From Jacaranda mimosifolia (lineage: Eukaryota; Streptophyta; Magnoliopsida; Lamiales; Bignoniaceae), in NCBI GenBank assembly GCA_018894105.1, contig CM032128.1, positions 14,551,001 through 14,615,000 on the forward strand: 64,000 bases of DNA. Direction: 5' to 3'. Below the pieces are notes generated by a model, which was not told the origin of the DNA, did not search any database, and saw only the letters and a program-made list of their open reading frames with translations. The translations under genes and the position numbers were made by a program. This document shows positions 12,471-23,299 of this stretch, one piece after another (the stretch's first letter is position 1; every line of letters begins with the position of its first letter).

Positions 12471-12478
12471 GCTCTATG

Positions 12479-13386
12479 TAGGGGTGTTCGCGGATTGGAT
12501 TGGATCGGTTTTGGGGAAAAAGCTAACCGATCCAAATTATATAATATTTTTTGGATCGGTTTGGATCGGTTTGGTTCTTATAGTAAATCCAATCCAATCC
12601 AATCCATTTTAAATCGGTTTGGATTGGATCGGTTATTCGGTTTTTTAATTTATTTATTTATTTTTTTAAAGTAAGCGAAAATAATATCATTTGGCAACAG
12701 AATTGAACTAAATTAAGTAAGAATACTTAGATTATAAAATTATATAAGTCCACAAGAAGTCAACAATAAACATAATTCATAAATTCATCAAGTCTCAAAT
12801 TTGAATTCCAAAAGAGTAATTATAAAAGTACTTGGCCAGCAACAGTAGAAGAAGCTGAGATGAAATTGTAGTCTCTAGTACAACATAGGTTCGAATATCC
12901 AGTTCAACAAAAAAATAAATAAATTAAAGTAGCCAAGGTAATTCCAGTAGAGACTATCCTCATTAAGAATCACAATGACAGCAACAAATACATCCAATAC
13001 CTTTAGCAACCTCCAAGCATAATCAGTTTTTGAGGGTTGATGCACCAACTGGACATGTCCAAATTTTACATAAAGAACAATTAAATTTAAATAGAATAAG
13101 TGGAAAATTAAGTTTAGGGTTTACACTTATAGGTTTAGTTTTATTTAAATATATTTAATATTTTTATAATTAAAATATATTTTTTATTTTATTAATATAT
13201 AAATCGGTTCGGTTTGGATTGGATCGGTTTTTCAGACTGAAACCGAAAACCGAACCGAACCGATCGGTTATAAAAAAATTAATCCAATTTAAACAAAAAA
13301 AAATCGGTTTTAATCGGTTTTCGGTTTTTTGGATCGGTTCATCGGTTTTTTTTTGGATTGGATTGGATTGGATTTAAACACCCCTA
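12479..13386. mobile_element. hAT-type non-autonomous element 1
   Basis: 908 bp, starting TAGGGGTGTT and ending with its exact inverse AACACCCCTA, with an 8-bp duplication gctctatg at 12471-12478 and 13387-13394. Both subterminal regions are packed with GGATTGGATCGGTTT-type words in opposite orientations. The AT-rich middle encodes no transposase, so any mobility needed a hAT transposase supplied elsewhere. Confidence 0.88.
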
Positions 13387-13394
13387 GCTCTATG

Positions 13395-13894
13395 ATTACA
13401 CCATATATATTGGTTAAGTCATTAGTAAATAAAAACTTCAAAAAAGCAAAAAGGCTGGCTACCACCTCAAAATTCTTCCTGCCAGAAGACCAAAAGATCA
13501 CTTCACTCGACAAAAGCATGGAATAATTGCAACATATGTAATTACGTCTGATCATATGAATCAATGTAACCTGACATTACTAATTCCAGAACCAACTACT
13601 ACTGTTCATACCAAAAATAAGCTTCGGTCGTTTGGGGCAGCGAATATTCTAATGTAAAAAAATACATACATACATACAAATAACAATAGTGTTGTGATGG
13701 CAGACATGGGATGTAATTGACATTTTACTACAGTTTAAAAATATCAATCAAATATTATTTTGCCACCACACTTTCTATTGCTCAGCCCAAGAGACAGCCC
13801 CACACCAGCCCCACACCCCCACCCCCCGGCGCAAAAAAAAAAAAAAAAAAAAAAGAAATCCTAAGTAAAAAGAATAAACCAAAAAGTGAAAAAC
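13395..13894. other. Intergenic, no recognised feature
   Basis: No gene or bounded repeat. Contains a C-rich patch followed by a poly-A run near 13810-13855. Confidence 0.4.
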
Positions 13895-13897
13895 TAA

Positions 13898-14397
13898 GGC
13901 TGTGTTTGATTACATTAATTTACGTGTTTTGATTTGTATGTTTTGAGAAATGAATTTTAAATTGTGTCCAGAGAATGTGATAATGAGTTGGAAAATGTGA
14001 TGAATATTTGATTATATTTTGGATGGTAAGTAAAATTTTTTTAGGGGAGTGAAGTAATATTTAGTTATATTTTGGAGAGAAAATTTTTATTATAAATATC
14101 TAATCAAACTCTTTTTTGTTTGATTATTGGAGAAATTATAATTTAAAAATAAGTTTAAATTATATATGACATATATGTATATAAATATAATGATTGAGTT
14201 TTAAAATATTATTATAATAATCAATTAAATAATGATGCAGTGACGAGGGTTTGAGGGTTTTTTGGTGAACTAGGAAAATAAATGAAGGGCATTTTGCAAA
14301 ATGCCCAAAATGCACTTTTCCTTCATAAAAATGTGTCATGTGTGAAAATATTTTGAGAGAATAATCTTATTCCTCTAAAATGTAAGCAAACATTGCC
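13898..14397. mobile_element. PIF/Harbinger (Tourist-like) MITE
   Basis: 500 bp between TAA target duplications (13895-13897 and 14398-14400). The ends are GGCTGTGTTTGATTACATT and, inverted, GGCAATGTTTGCTTACATT. The 3-bp TAA duplication and GGC-start inverted repeats are the PIF/Harbinger signature. No coding content. Confidence 0.82.
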
Positions 14398-14584
14398 TAA
14401 CTCTTTTGAAAAGCACCACATGACCCAACAGACCTCCAAAAGCTATCTCCCCATGTGCTCCTCTATTCACTAATCAAACAATTAGGAAATACTTTTGCAT
14501 AATTGAAGACTCTCTACATACAATCAATATATAACTAGGAAAGATGAGTCCCACATTCCTTTGAGAGCAAACTCAAATTCGATA

Positions 14585-15306
14585 TGTTGTAACTAAAAAA
14601 GACCAAATAATAATAATTGGAAATATACGTAAAGCAATTCAATGAAAAGAACATAATATTTAACATGGTTCGGTGATGTGCATAATTCACCTGATAAAGA
14701 TATGAATTTATTGATTCCAAATCAAGTGTCAAATACAAATTTAAGTCTCACAAATCTCACGAGAACACCTAACACCATCGTTCTAACCTTTGTTCTAAAG
14801 AGAGAAACATTAAAACAGTCTATAATTACTTTTCTAGGGTTCATTCTATCAAACCTTGATGAAAATAGGGGTAAATACCCAAAACATCACAAGACGGGCT
14901 TGGGCCTTGCGTGTCGCGCCGGGGCTCACAAAATTTGCGCCCCAGCATGCATGCCTAAATTTGGGCAAAATAAGTTGGGCCAGAGCTCAAAAAATTTGCG
15001 CCTTGGTGCAAGATTGTAGAATAACTTGCGCCAAGGCTCAGAAAATTTGTGCCCTGGCATAAGGTTCCAAAACATTGTGCCGGGGCGCAACCAGCTTGCG
15101 CCCTGGCCCAAGTCGCGACTCCTTTCGCCCAGAATTTGCACTTGGGCATGACTTCCTTGCACCCCAACACACAGTGTTTTGGCCATGTGCACCGAAGCTC
15201 GCTTCGTCATGCTGTCTTGACATCGTCTCCCCAATTCCACACCGTTTCTTTATCGTTTTTACTGTTTCTCATCATTTGTAGCTTAAATTTCTAGGCACAC
15301 TCAAAA
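14585..15306 (-). repeat. Copia 3' LTR
   Basis: Pairs with 20411-21092; the shared opening and closing phrases align nearly base for base, with several indels in the GC-rich middle. Contains the palindromic TTGYGCCYYGGYGCAAG cluster at about 14890-15190. Confidence 0.85.
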
Positions 15307-15639
15307 ATTCTCCACCTTGACTTAAAATTCTCCATCCGTCATCTTTGTCTCCCCCTAAAAGGCTATCATCTGAGTTTGCAAATATTTATCAAATCCAAGT
15401 AATGCTCGAATTTGATTCCTTGAATGGTCTTAATCAACATATCTGTCGAATTATCCTTTATCTTAACCTTGTCAACCAAGATGACACCTTGAGACACCAT
15501 ATCCCAGACAAAGTTATGTCTTACATTAATGCACTTTGTTCTCTTATGAAATGCTTGATTCTTTGACAAGTGTATGGCACTCTAACTATCATAAAATACT
15601 GTAGTAATATCAGAACTCATACCCATATCATCAATCAAC

Positions 15640-16260
15640 ACCTTTAGCTAAATTCCTCCCTTCACGCCTTTAGCTAAAGCTACGACTCGACCTCTGTTGT
15701 GGACAATGCAACTAATGACTACAAGGTCACATTCCAGGTAACAATATAACTCGAAACACAAAACATGTAGCATGTTATAGACCTTCTACTGTCCAAATCT
15801 CTAGCATAATTCGCATCTACATAGCCAACAAGTCTAGTAGTAGAATTCAATTGACTATACTTCAAATATCTATCCACAGAGCCTCTCAGATACCACATAA
15901 TCCATTCCACTGCTTGTCAATGTGTCTTTCCTGGCTTGTGCATGTACTTGCTCACAACACTACATGGCGTACATTAAACTACCAATTGCACTAGCATATG
16001 GCACATTAGACATGTGCTCCACTTCCTCCTCAGTACTCGGTGATAGATCTGATGAGAGCCTGAAATGAGCTGCAAGTGGAGTACTAATTGGCTTGGACTT
16101 GTCCATCCCAAAATGCTCTAGTACTTTCTCAATATATTTTTTTTTGTGACAAGTACAATAACTTAGAGTGTCTATCTCGAACAATCTCCATGTCCAATAT
16201 CCTCTTCGCATTGCCCAAATCCTTCATCTCAAATCTTCACTCAACCGAGCCTTTAAAACA
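15640..16260 (-). pseudogene. Copia RNase H region, broken
   Basis: Minus-strand frames give LVGYVDANYARDLDSRRSI, matching the copia RNase H phrase around its catalytic Asp (VGYxDADxAGDxDxRRS). Upstream is FGMDKSKPISTPLA and a segment ending YASAIGSLMYAM, typical of the RT/RNase H connection. The parts are in different frames with stops between, so no enzyme is made. Confidence 0.8.
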
Positions 16261-16299
16261 TTGATCTTAGATATATTTGTAGAGGCAATCAACATATCA

Positions 16300-17060
16300 T
16301 CAATATAAAGCAACAAATAAACAAGAATGCCATCACTACACTTTTTATGATATACACAACAATCATAAATGCTTCTAGTATATCTAATCTTGGTAATAAT
16401 TACATCAAACCTCTTATACGACTACCTGGGAGACTGCTTCAAGCCATACAAAGACCTTTTTAAAAGGCATGCCTAGTATTCCTTTCTAGAAACAATGAAT
16501 CCTTCTACTTGATTCATGTAAATTTGTTCCTCTAACTCACCATGCAAAAATATTGTTTTCACATCCATCTGCTCAAGCTCTATATCAAATAAAGCCGCAA
16601 TGGCGAGTGACACATTAATGGAAGTATGCTTTACAACCAGGGAGAATGACTCATAAAAGTTAACTCTATCTCTCTGAGTAAAACCCTTGGCCACCAATCG
16701 CACTTTATAGCGAGCATCTTTAACCCCGGGAGTCCTTTCTTTTCTCTTGTAGACCCATTTGCATCCTACAATTTATGCCCCTTGTGTACATCAACCAGCT
16801 CCCATGTGCTATTCTTGTGTAGAGATTTCATCTCTTCATTCGTAGTAGCTACCCATTTATCAGAATCTGACGAGAAATGACCTCTTTTAATGTGACTGGA
16901 TCATTACCTACAAACTCCTTAACCAAACTCAAAGCATAAACAACCAGATCTGAATATGCAAACTATTGTGGTGGTTTGATCTGTCTCTCCTCTCTCTATC
17001 GCGTGCTAAATATAGTTCTGTAGTGAATCAATTTCTTGTTGCTAATTAGGTGATAATGAG
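16300..17060 (-). pseudogene. Copia reverse transcriptase, broken
   Basis: The segment RLVAKGFTQRDRVNFYESFSL, then QMDVKTIFLHGELEEQIYM (minus strand, 16473-16703), is the standard copia RT N-terminal half, including the catalytic MDVKTAFLHG-type motif with Ala replaced by Ile. Downstream RT parts continue to about 16260 but are interrupted by stops. Confidence 0.82.
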
Positions 17061-17104
17061 GTCTCACCAATTTTATCTACCACCTTCTGTTTCCCTTTTG
17101 AAAC

Positions 17105-17690
17105 TTGTGGAGTATCAATATAAAACTACACCTTTTCTTTGATGCCCTCTTGACTACTTTCACTCTGCTCCACCTTTTTCAACATGGCAGACTTATTGAA
17201 AGTCACATCCCTGCAAATAATCACCTTAAAGCCCTTATCATCAGTACACCACAAATGATAACCCTTGACTCCATCTGCATAGCCTAGGATTATGCACTTC
17301 CTAGCCCTCGGCTCAAGCTTCCCATTGCGAAATGAGCATAGGTTGGGCACCCAAATACTCTCATATTTGAGTAATCAACAGAAGACGCTGACCTAACTTC
17401 CATTGGTGTCTTGCAGTGCAAAGCAGTCAATGGTGACCTATTAACCAAATAGTAAGCAATATTAACAGCTTCAGCCCAAAAATCCTTGGATAATTCGGTG
17501 TTAAAGAGCACGTATCTAGCTCTCTCCAAAATAATCATGTTCATCCGTTCTGCAGCTCTGTTCTGCTGTGGTGTATGTACAACTGTATGATGCCTCACAA
17601 TCCCTTCCTTATCGCAGAACTCCGAAAATTCCTTATTATAGAGCTCCAAACCATTGTCAGTCTTCAAGCGTTGACCTTCTTTCCTGTTTG
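17105..17690 (-). pseudogene. Copia integrase, C-terminal two thirds, broken
   Basis: The minus-strand frame 17290-17667 gives KTDNGLELYNKEF, HTPQQNRAAERMN and WAEAVNIAYYLVNRSP, the core of a copia integrase with the second Asp (TDNG) and the Glu (AERMN) of the DDE triad kept. The following frame (17126-17350) continues GKLEPRARKCIILGYADGVKGYHLW, the integrase C-terminal region. The hAT element at 17691-18894 separates this from the N-terminal part. Confidence 0.85.
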
Positions 17691-18894
17691 TAGTGGTGGC
17701 AATTTAGGTTGGTCCTGTGGGTTCATGTTAGGTTGAAGTAGGAGTATAACATTAGTTTCCTCAACCCTAACCCAACCTAAATCGTATCAGGTCATGTTCT
17801 GATCAACCTGATTTTTATTAAGTCAACTCGCCAACTCAAATCCACATAATTCAACCTGCCAATCTGATTTAAAATAATTATTTCAAACATTTGTTTTAAT
17901 TTTTATAATTTTTTTATCATTTTTATTTTTCAATTTTATCTATTCTTAATTATTAATAAATTAAAATATGAGTAAGGAATTCTCATCATAAATTCACGAT
18001 AGCAGTTTTCTAAAATTTTTTTTAACTAAATCACATAATATATTGATTTTAGGACTTTTTTCTCCTTTCATTTTGTAGTATCTATCAGCATTATAAAAAT
18101 ATTGAAATTACAAAGTAACTTATTTTTAAAAATAGTATACTTATTCAAGTTTTATTCACCAATTCTCTTTAATTTTTGTATCTTTTGTATACATCAAATT
18201 GTTTCTTTTAACTTCTTAAAATGACATTATTTCTTTACTTATATTAATTCAATTAAATAGCATAGAAATCAATAAAAATGTATCATCAAGCAAATAAGTA
18301 AACAAGTATTTTTAATTGGACACATAATTTATCATCAAAACTTGTTTGAGTCTTTTGAATTTTTATAATCTCTCAATAGAAAGAATTTCTGTCTATTTAT
18401 TTATGCAAAATCTTGCATTGCATAAGGCCTAAGAAAAATTTATGGGACAATTCAGTAGTCAAAGCAATATTTTGTCAACTCTATGCAGAATAATTTTCAT
18501 GTTCGCTTGGATACAAAAAAATAACCATTAAAAATAGTATAAAATTATAATCATCCATCCTATATGTTTCTGAAAATAAATAAGATCGAAAAATACCAAA
18601 ATAGTAATTTTGATATTGCTAGAGTTCAAAATTTCAAGTTTTATTCTGTTATTTTATATTTTTACTCCTAAAAAATTTAAATTTTATTTGTTTAATTCGA
18701 GTTGGATCAAGTTGGTTCAGGCGGGTTGCGTTGTCGTGTAACCTAAAATTCAACCTAACTCAATCCATTTTCTTCGGGTTCTTGCACATGTCAATCTTAT
18801 TACACCTGAACCCAAAATGGGTCGACCTAAACCCAATTTTTTCATGTCAAACTCGTGTCAAGTTATTATGTCGTGTTGAAAATTTCCACCCCCA
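17691..18894. mobile_element. hAT-type non-autonomous element 2, inside the copia integrase
   Basis: 1204 bp with ends TAGTGGTGGCAATTT and, inverted, TGGGGGTGGAAATTT, and 8-bp flanks cctgtttg (17683-17690) and cttgtttg (18895-18902), matching at 7 of 8 bases. Ends are rich in GGTTGGGTT/AACCTAACC-type words. Removing it and one flank restores the copia reading context ...WKTLIEKQT then KTDNG..., which confirms the boundaries. No transposase is encoded. Confidence 0.82.
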
Positions 18895-18902
18895 CTTGTT
18901 TG

Positions 18903-19445
18903 CTTCTCAATCAAAGTTTTCCACTCTTGAAGTTGACAAATACCTCATCATTATGCTTCAACATGTGCATCCATACTCTTTGTGAGAAGTCATCAATGAA
19001 TGTCAGGTAACACCACCCTTTGAGGAAACTTGAAAAAGCCCTCAAAGATATGAGTGAATGTAATCTAAGGTACCTTTGGTCCTATAAACTGCGGTGCTGA
19101 ACTTCCCCCTGTGCTGCTTGCCAAGAACACACCCGCTCACAAAAATCCAACTCCCCAGTCTTTTCTCCACCAAAAACTGTACAGCCCTGCAATACGTAAA
19201 TACCATTCATCTTGTCCCATTTCATGATTAGCAAAGCACTCTTGGAAGCCCGCCAAACTCCATCTCGAGCTCTATATTCACAGCCATTCTTATTTAGAAT
19301 ACCCTGCGAAATTAAAATTTTCTTCAAATCAGGAACATGACGCACATTTGTTAGCATCCTCACAATTTTGTCGTACATTCTGATGCTCACTACGGCAATC
19401 ACTACAACTCTGCAAAATGCATCGTTTCTCATGAGCACTTTACGA
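18903..19445 (-). pseudogene. Copia protease tail and GAG-pre-integrase domain, broken
   Basis: The minus-strand frame 19082-19438 gives LTNVRHVPDLKKILISQGIL, the conserved L-x-x-VxxVPxLxxNLISxGxL motif that ends copia protease. It is followed by GCEYRARDGVWRASKSALLIM and YVLQGCTV, the zinc-binding GAG-pre-integrase area. Stops and frame changes separate it from both neighbours. Confidence 0.78.
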
Positions 19446-19559
19446 CTATCATATTTCTGATAAGTGGTAAACCAATCCTCTCATGGGCACATATGGTAGG
19501 AACAACCACTTTCTAAAATCCACTTGGAACTTAGAAGACTCTTAGTAACATTGAGAACA

Positions 19560-20400
19560 AGCGCTCCATTAGACTCTCCTCAACAATTCCAACAACATCA
19601 TCCCATTTTTTATGAGAATATTCACTCGAATCCTTTGCCTTGCCACGCTCTGGACAATTTTGTTTCTAGTGCCCCTTTCCTCTACACCTAAAGTATTTAT
19701 CGTTTGATTTAAACTTGCTTCGGGACTTAGATTGGCCTCTACTCATTCTCCTTTCTTTCGGTTTCCCCTTCACAATCAATCTTTCCCCACTTTCACTATC
19801 ATTACTACGTAGGACATGCTTTCTCAATTAATTCGAATTCAATGAGACTTTCACATCCTCCATTGATATCGTATCTCTCCCATACAATAAAGTAGTAACC
19901 AAGTGCTCAAAAGATTTAGGCAAAGAACAAAAAAAATTAATGCTTGATTTCATCCTCAATCTATACATCTATACTAGCGAAATCCAATGTCACCTTATTG
20001 AAATAATCAATATGTTGAGTAATAGATGTACCTTCCTTCATCCTAAGGGTGTACAACTGCTATGTCAAATATAGCTAATTTATGAAGGACTTTGTCATAT
20101 ACAGACTCTCCAACTTTGACCACAATCCTGCTGGTGTACTTTTTGTGGCGATGATAACATAGACTCTCAATACATTATCTACCAATGATAACACTAAAGT
20201 ACTGTAAGCCTTCGCCATAAATTCACCCATTTCTTCATTTGAAAGCATCTATGGCAAGAAATCTCTATCATTTAGCGCTCTCTACAAACCTTGTTGACAT
20301 AGGAGGGCGTTCACCTTTATCTTCCACCGCCCAAAATCATTCTTCCTATAGAATTTCTCTACCTCGTACTTCATGGCAGACATTATTCAATTTGCCTCTT
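19560..20400 (-). pseudogene. Copia gag, broken
   Basis: On the minus strand near 19640-19690 a degenerate zinc knuckle reads CRGKGH-stop-KQNCPER: the first Cys of CCHC is lost and a stop sits inside it. The stretch toward 20400 has gag-like short frames with several stops. It begins next to the primer-binding site at 20396-20410. Confidence 0.65.
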
Positions 20401-20410
20401 GATACTAGTT

Positions 20411-21092
20411 TGTTGTAACCTAGAAAGACCAAATAATAATAATTGGAAATACATGTAAAGTAATTCGATGAAAAGAACACAAGATTTACATAGTTCGATG
20501 ATGTGCCTAATATACCCAACAAAGATATGGATTTATTAATTCCAAATCAAGTGTCAAGTACAAATTTATGTCCCACAAATCTCATGAGAACACTCAAGAC
20601 CCTTGTTCTAACCTCCATTCTAAAGAGAGAAACTCTAAAATAGTCTAGAATCACTTTTATAGGGTTCGTTCTATCCAACCTTGAAGAAAACAGGGTTTAA
20701 ATACCCAAAACATCACAAAATGAGCTAGGGCCTTGCGCGTCGCGCCAGAGCTCACAAAATTTTCGCCCTAAATGTAAGCCCAAATTTGGCAGAATAAGTT
20801 GCACCAAGGCTCAGAAAATTTGTGCTCTGGCGCAAGGTTCCAGAACACCTTGCACCTGCGTGCAACCAGCTTGCACCCTGGCACAAGTCGTGACTTTTTT
20901 TGCCCAAAATTTATGCCTGGGCGTGACTTCCTTGTGCCCCGGCGCATGGTATTCTACCTATGTGCACCGAGGTTTGCCTTATCATGCTGTCTTGGCATCG
21001 TCTCACCTAATTCCATACTGTTATGCAATGTTTCTTTGTCGTTTTCATTGTTTCTTGCCATTTGTAGCTTAAATTTCAAGGCACACTCAACA
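20411..21092 (-). repeat. Copia 5' LTR
   Basis: 682-bp partner of 14585-15306, with the same GC-rich palindromic cluster (about 20725-20975). It is followed on the outside by the target-duplication copy agata. Confidence 0.85.
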
Positions 21093-21097
21093 AGATA

Positions 21098-22690
21098 AAC
21101 CTACTATAACTATTGAAGTCAAGAAATGCCCTACAGAACTCTAATACAACTTGAATTAATAATAGAAAAAGAAGCATTGTACGTTTAACACACACAAAAA
21201 ATATTGCCAGACATGTTGGCATATAAAAATAGCAGGACATGCTGATTAGGGAAGCTCAATATAAAAATATGAAGCCTAAAACAAGTAAAAATAGATCAGG
21301 ACTCTTCACAACCGTTAGATGGATCTTTAGGTGGACAGTTGAGGTGCTGCCATCTCACCTAATGAGTATTAATCAGATACTACTATAAATAAACCAAAAA
21401 CTCACATTTAGCAAGTATTAGTTCTGTAAACCTTCAATTTATCATAGCCTAACATTAATTACATTTTCTTGACTTGTGATCTAACTTGAGCGTTGGAGGG
21501 TTTTCACGACCCTAACTACCTTACCGTTAATTCAGGCGATAGTAGATAGATAGATTCAAAGATCTAATTAATACGGATCTAGCAACTTAACTTAGTTAAG
21601 GATCGTTCTCAACTCGAATCACATACTATTTTTGAGGAGGCATCAACTAGATCGAATTCCAATTATTTTAACACTTAACACGCTCTCATTCTGAATTTTA
21701 ATCTATCAATAATTCAACAATCAATTCCAAATACGCATTGGGAACATCATAACTAAAATTGCATAAACATACACATCAAAAGAGGATGAGAAAGAGATGG
21801 TGCAAATAGATCCCCTCTCAAGTTGAGTAATTAGCCATATCTCTAGATTGAGACTCCATATCAAAAGTGGGAACATCAATCATGTATAGAAGACAGGGAG
21901 AAAATGCCTTCAGAATAAGACTTGCATAAAAACATATATTGCCACAACTTGGCTACAAGGCTATTTGGCTAAACTTATGTAATGAATCTTATAAGCTTTT
22001 TATATTTTGTAACGTGGTGATTGATATATAAAAACAAATTAAGTGGGAATGAAATAAAAATAGAAAACAAATTGTGTTAGTATAACTAATCCTATACTTG
22101 GAATGTATAAAGAATGAGAAAGAAATATAGTCGTTATTTCTTACTTGATTTCATTCTTATGATTGGTAAGCAGCAATCACTAGTAGGAATGAGATGAAAA
22201 TTTTTAAATGACAAAATTACCCTCTTGAAAAAAATTATTAAAATAACAATATTTACTAATAATTTTTTTTATATATTATTATACTGAAATTTTGTGGGGT
22301 AAGTCTATAGTTATGCAATTTTAATATCACTTTTAATGCTAATCAAATTACATAAATGAATATACATGTTTTATATTTTATCAACTATATTATATAAATT
22401 TATGCAAAAAAAAGTATATATGCAATTCTTTTGAGGTTACTCTTTCTATAATTATAACTTAGCAAGTTTTTCTGGATTTTTTGATAAATATTGTTATAAA
22501 AATTATTATCTTATAACCAGAGTGCTTAATAATTTTTTTTAATAAGGTTAGAACATCTTTCTTGTACTTTTTTATAAGTTTGATTTAAAGAATTGTTGAT
22601 ATTACATAGACTCTTCATTTATTAATTTTGTATATATTTTTAACCATTCGAAAAGATGTAGATATAATTAATATTTTAAATTATATATAT
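21098..22690. other. Gene-free stretch between copia element and LINE
   Basis: No coding region. Near 21480-21510 the words acttgagcgttggagggttttcacgac resemble the end part of Tat/Athila LTRs. Around 22020-22200 there is a MITE-like patch with ggaatgag/attcttatgattggtaagc words. Neither has ends I can define. Confidence 0.3.
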
Positions 22691-22726
22691 ATAAATCTCA
22701 TTAGGCGTAGACATTGAAAAAAAAAT

Positions 22727-23173
22727 TCATTGCAAATCATAGCTAATTACATCAGTTAGACATGTAGAAACATCTTCCTCCCACATAGTAAGTTCAGACA
22801 AAGAAATAGAGGCCCTAACAAGGCAATGGGCCGCCTGATTCGCTGAACAACGAACAAAAACAACACTATAATTTGTTAGCTTATTTAAAAGAGCTTTACA
22901 ATATGAAATGACAGCACCAAAGTAAGAAAAATCAACACAATCATCCATCATAGCATTCACTACCACTTGCACATCCAATTCAAAAATGACATTTGATAGC
23001 CTTTGATGCTTTATCCAACTGAGAGCCTTTCTAAAAGATATTACTTCTGCTAAAGAAGGATGTATTAGCCCTCTATATGGAGTGGCCAAAGCAAGACTAA
23101 CAACTTCTTGCTCATTGCGACGGATACAGCTAAAACCAAATCTTCGCTTATTACCTTGCACTGTGGTATCCAC
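22727..23173 (-). pseudogene. LINE RNase H domain
   Basis: 148-residue open frame of the plant LINE-associated RNase H (RVT_3) type: FGFSCIRRNEQ, the acidic SLAEVISFRKALSW and IFELDVQVVVNAM segments, and the FVRCSANQAAHCLVR motif (usual RxxNxxAHxLA). It forms the 3' end of the LINE ORF2. The frame is open but cut off from the RT. Confidence 0.85.
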
Positions 23174-23299
23174 ATTGCATTTTAACCAACCAATAGGAGG
23201 ACACCACCACCAATCAATTATAGCTTGATGAGGTATGATGGACTACAGATTGTGCTGATTATCATTGCAGCAAAGTTAAGATGGCCAAAAAAATTACTG

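Larger units (their letters stand above)
14585..21092 (-). mobile_element. Ty1/copia retrotransposon, Tork-like, complete but inactive
   Basis: A 6.5-kb minus-strand element: 5' LTR at the right (20411-21092), 3' LTR at the left (14585-15306). The LTRs run TGTTGAGTGTGCC to GTTACAACA on the sense strand. Just inside the 5' LTR the sequence CTAGTATCAAGAGGC resembles the initiator-Met tRNA primer site (TGGTATCAGAGC). Just before the 3' LTR is the purine tract aaggtggaga. The flanks cgata (14580-14584) and agata (21093-21097) are a 4/5 target duplication. Gag, protease, integrase, reverse transcriptase and RNase H lie in the copia order but carry stops and frameshifts. A hAT element inside the integrase adds 1.2 kb. 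Confidence 0.88.

Noticed and set aside
21470..21520. Tat/Athila-like LTR end phrase
   Set aside because: Only one short phrase (cttgagcgttggagggtttt) is visible; no LTR start, TATA box or duplication could be matched to it.
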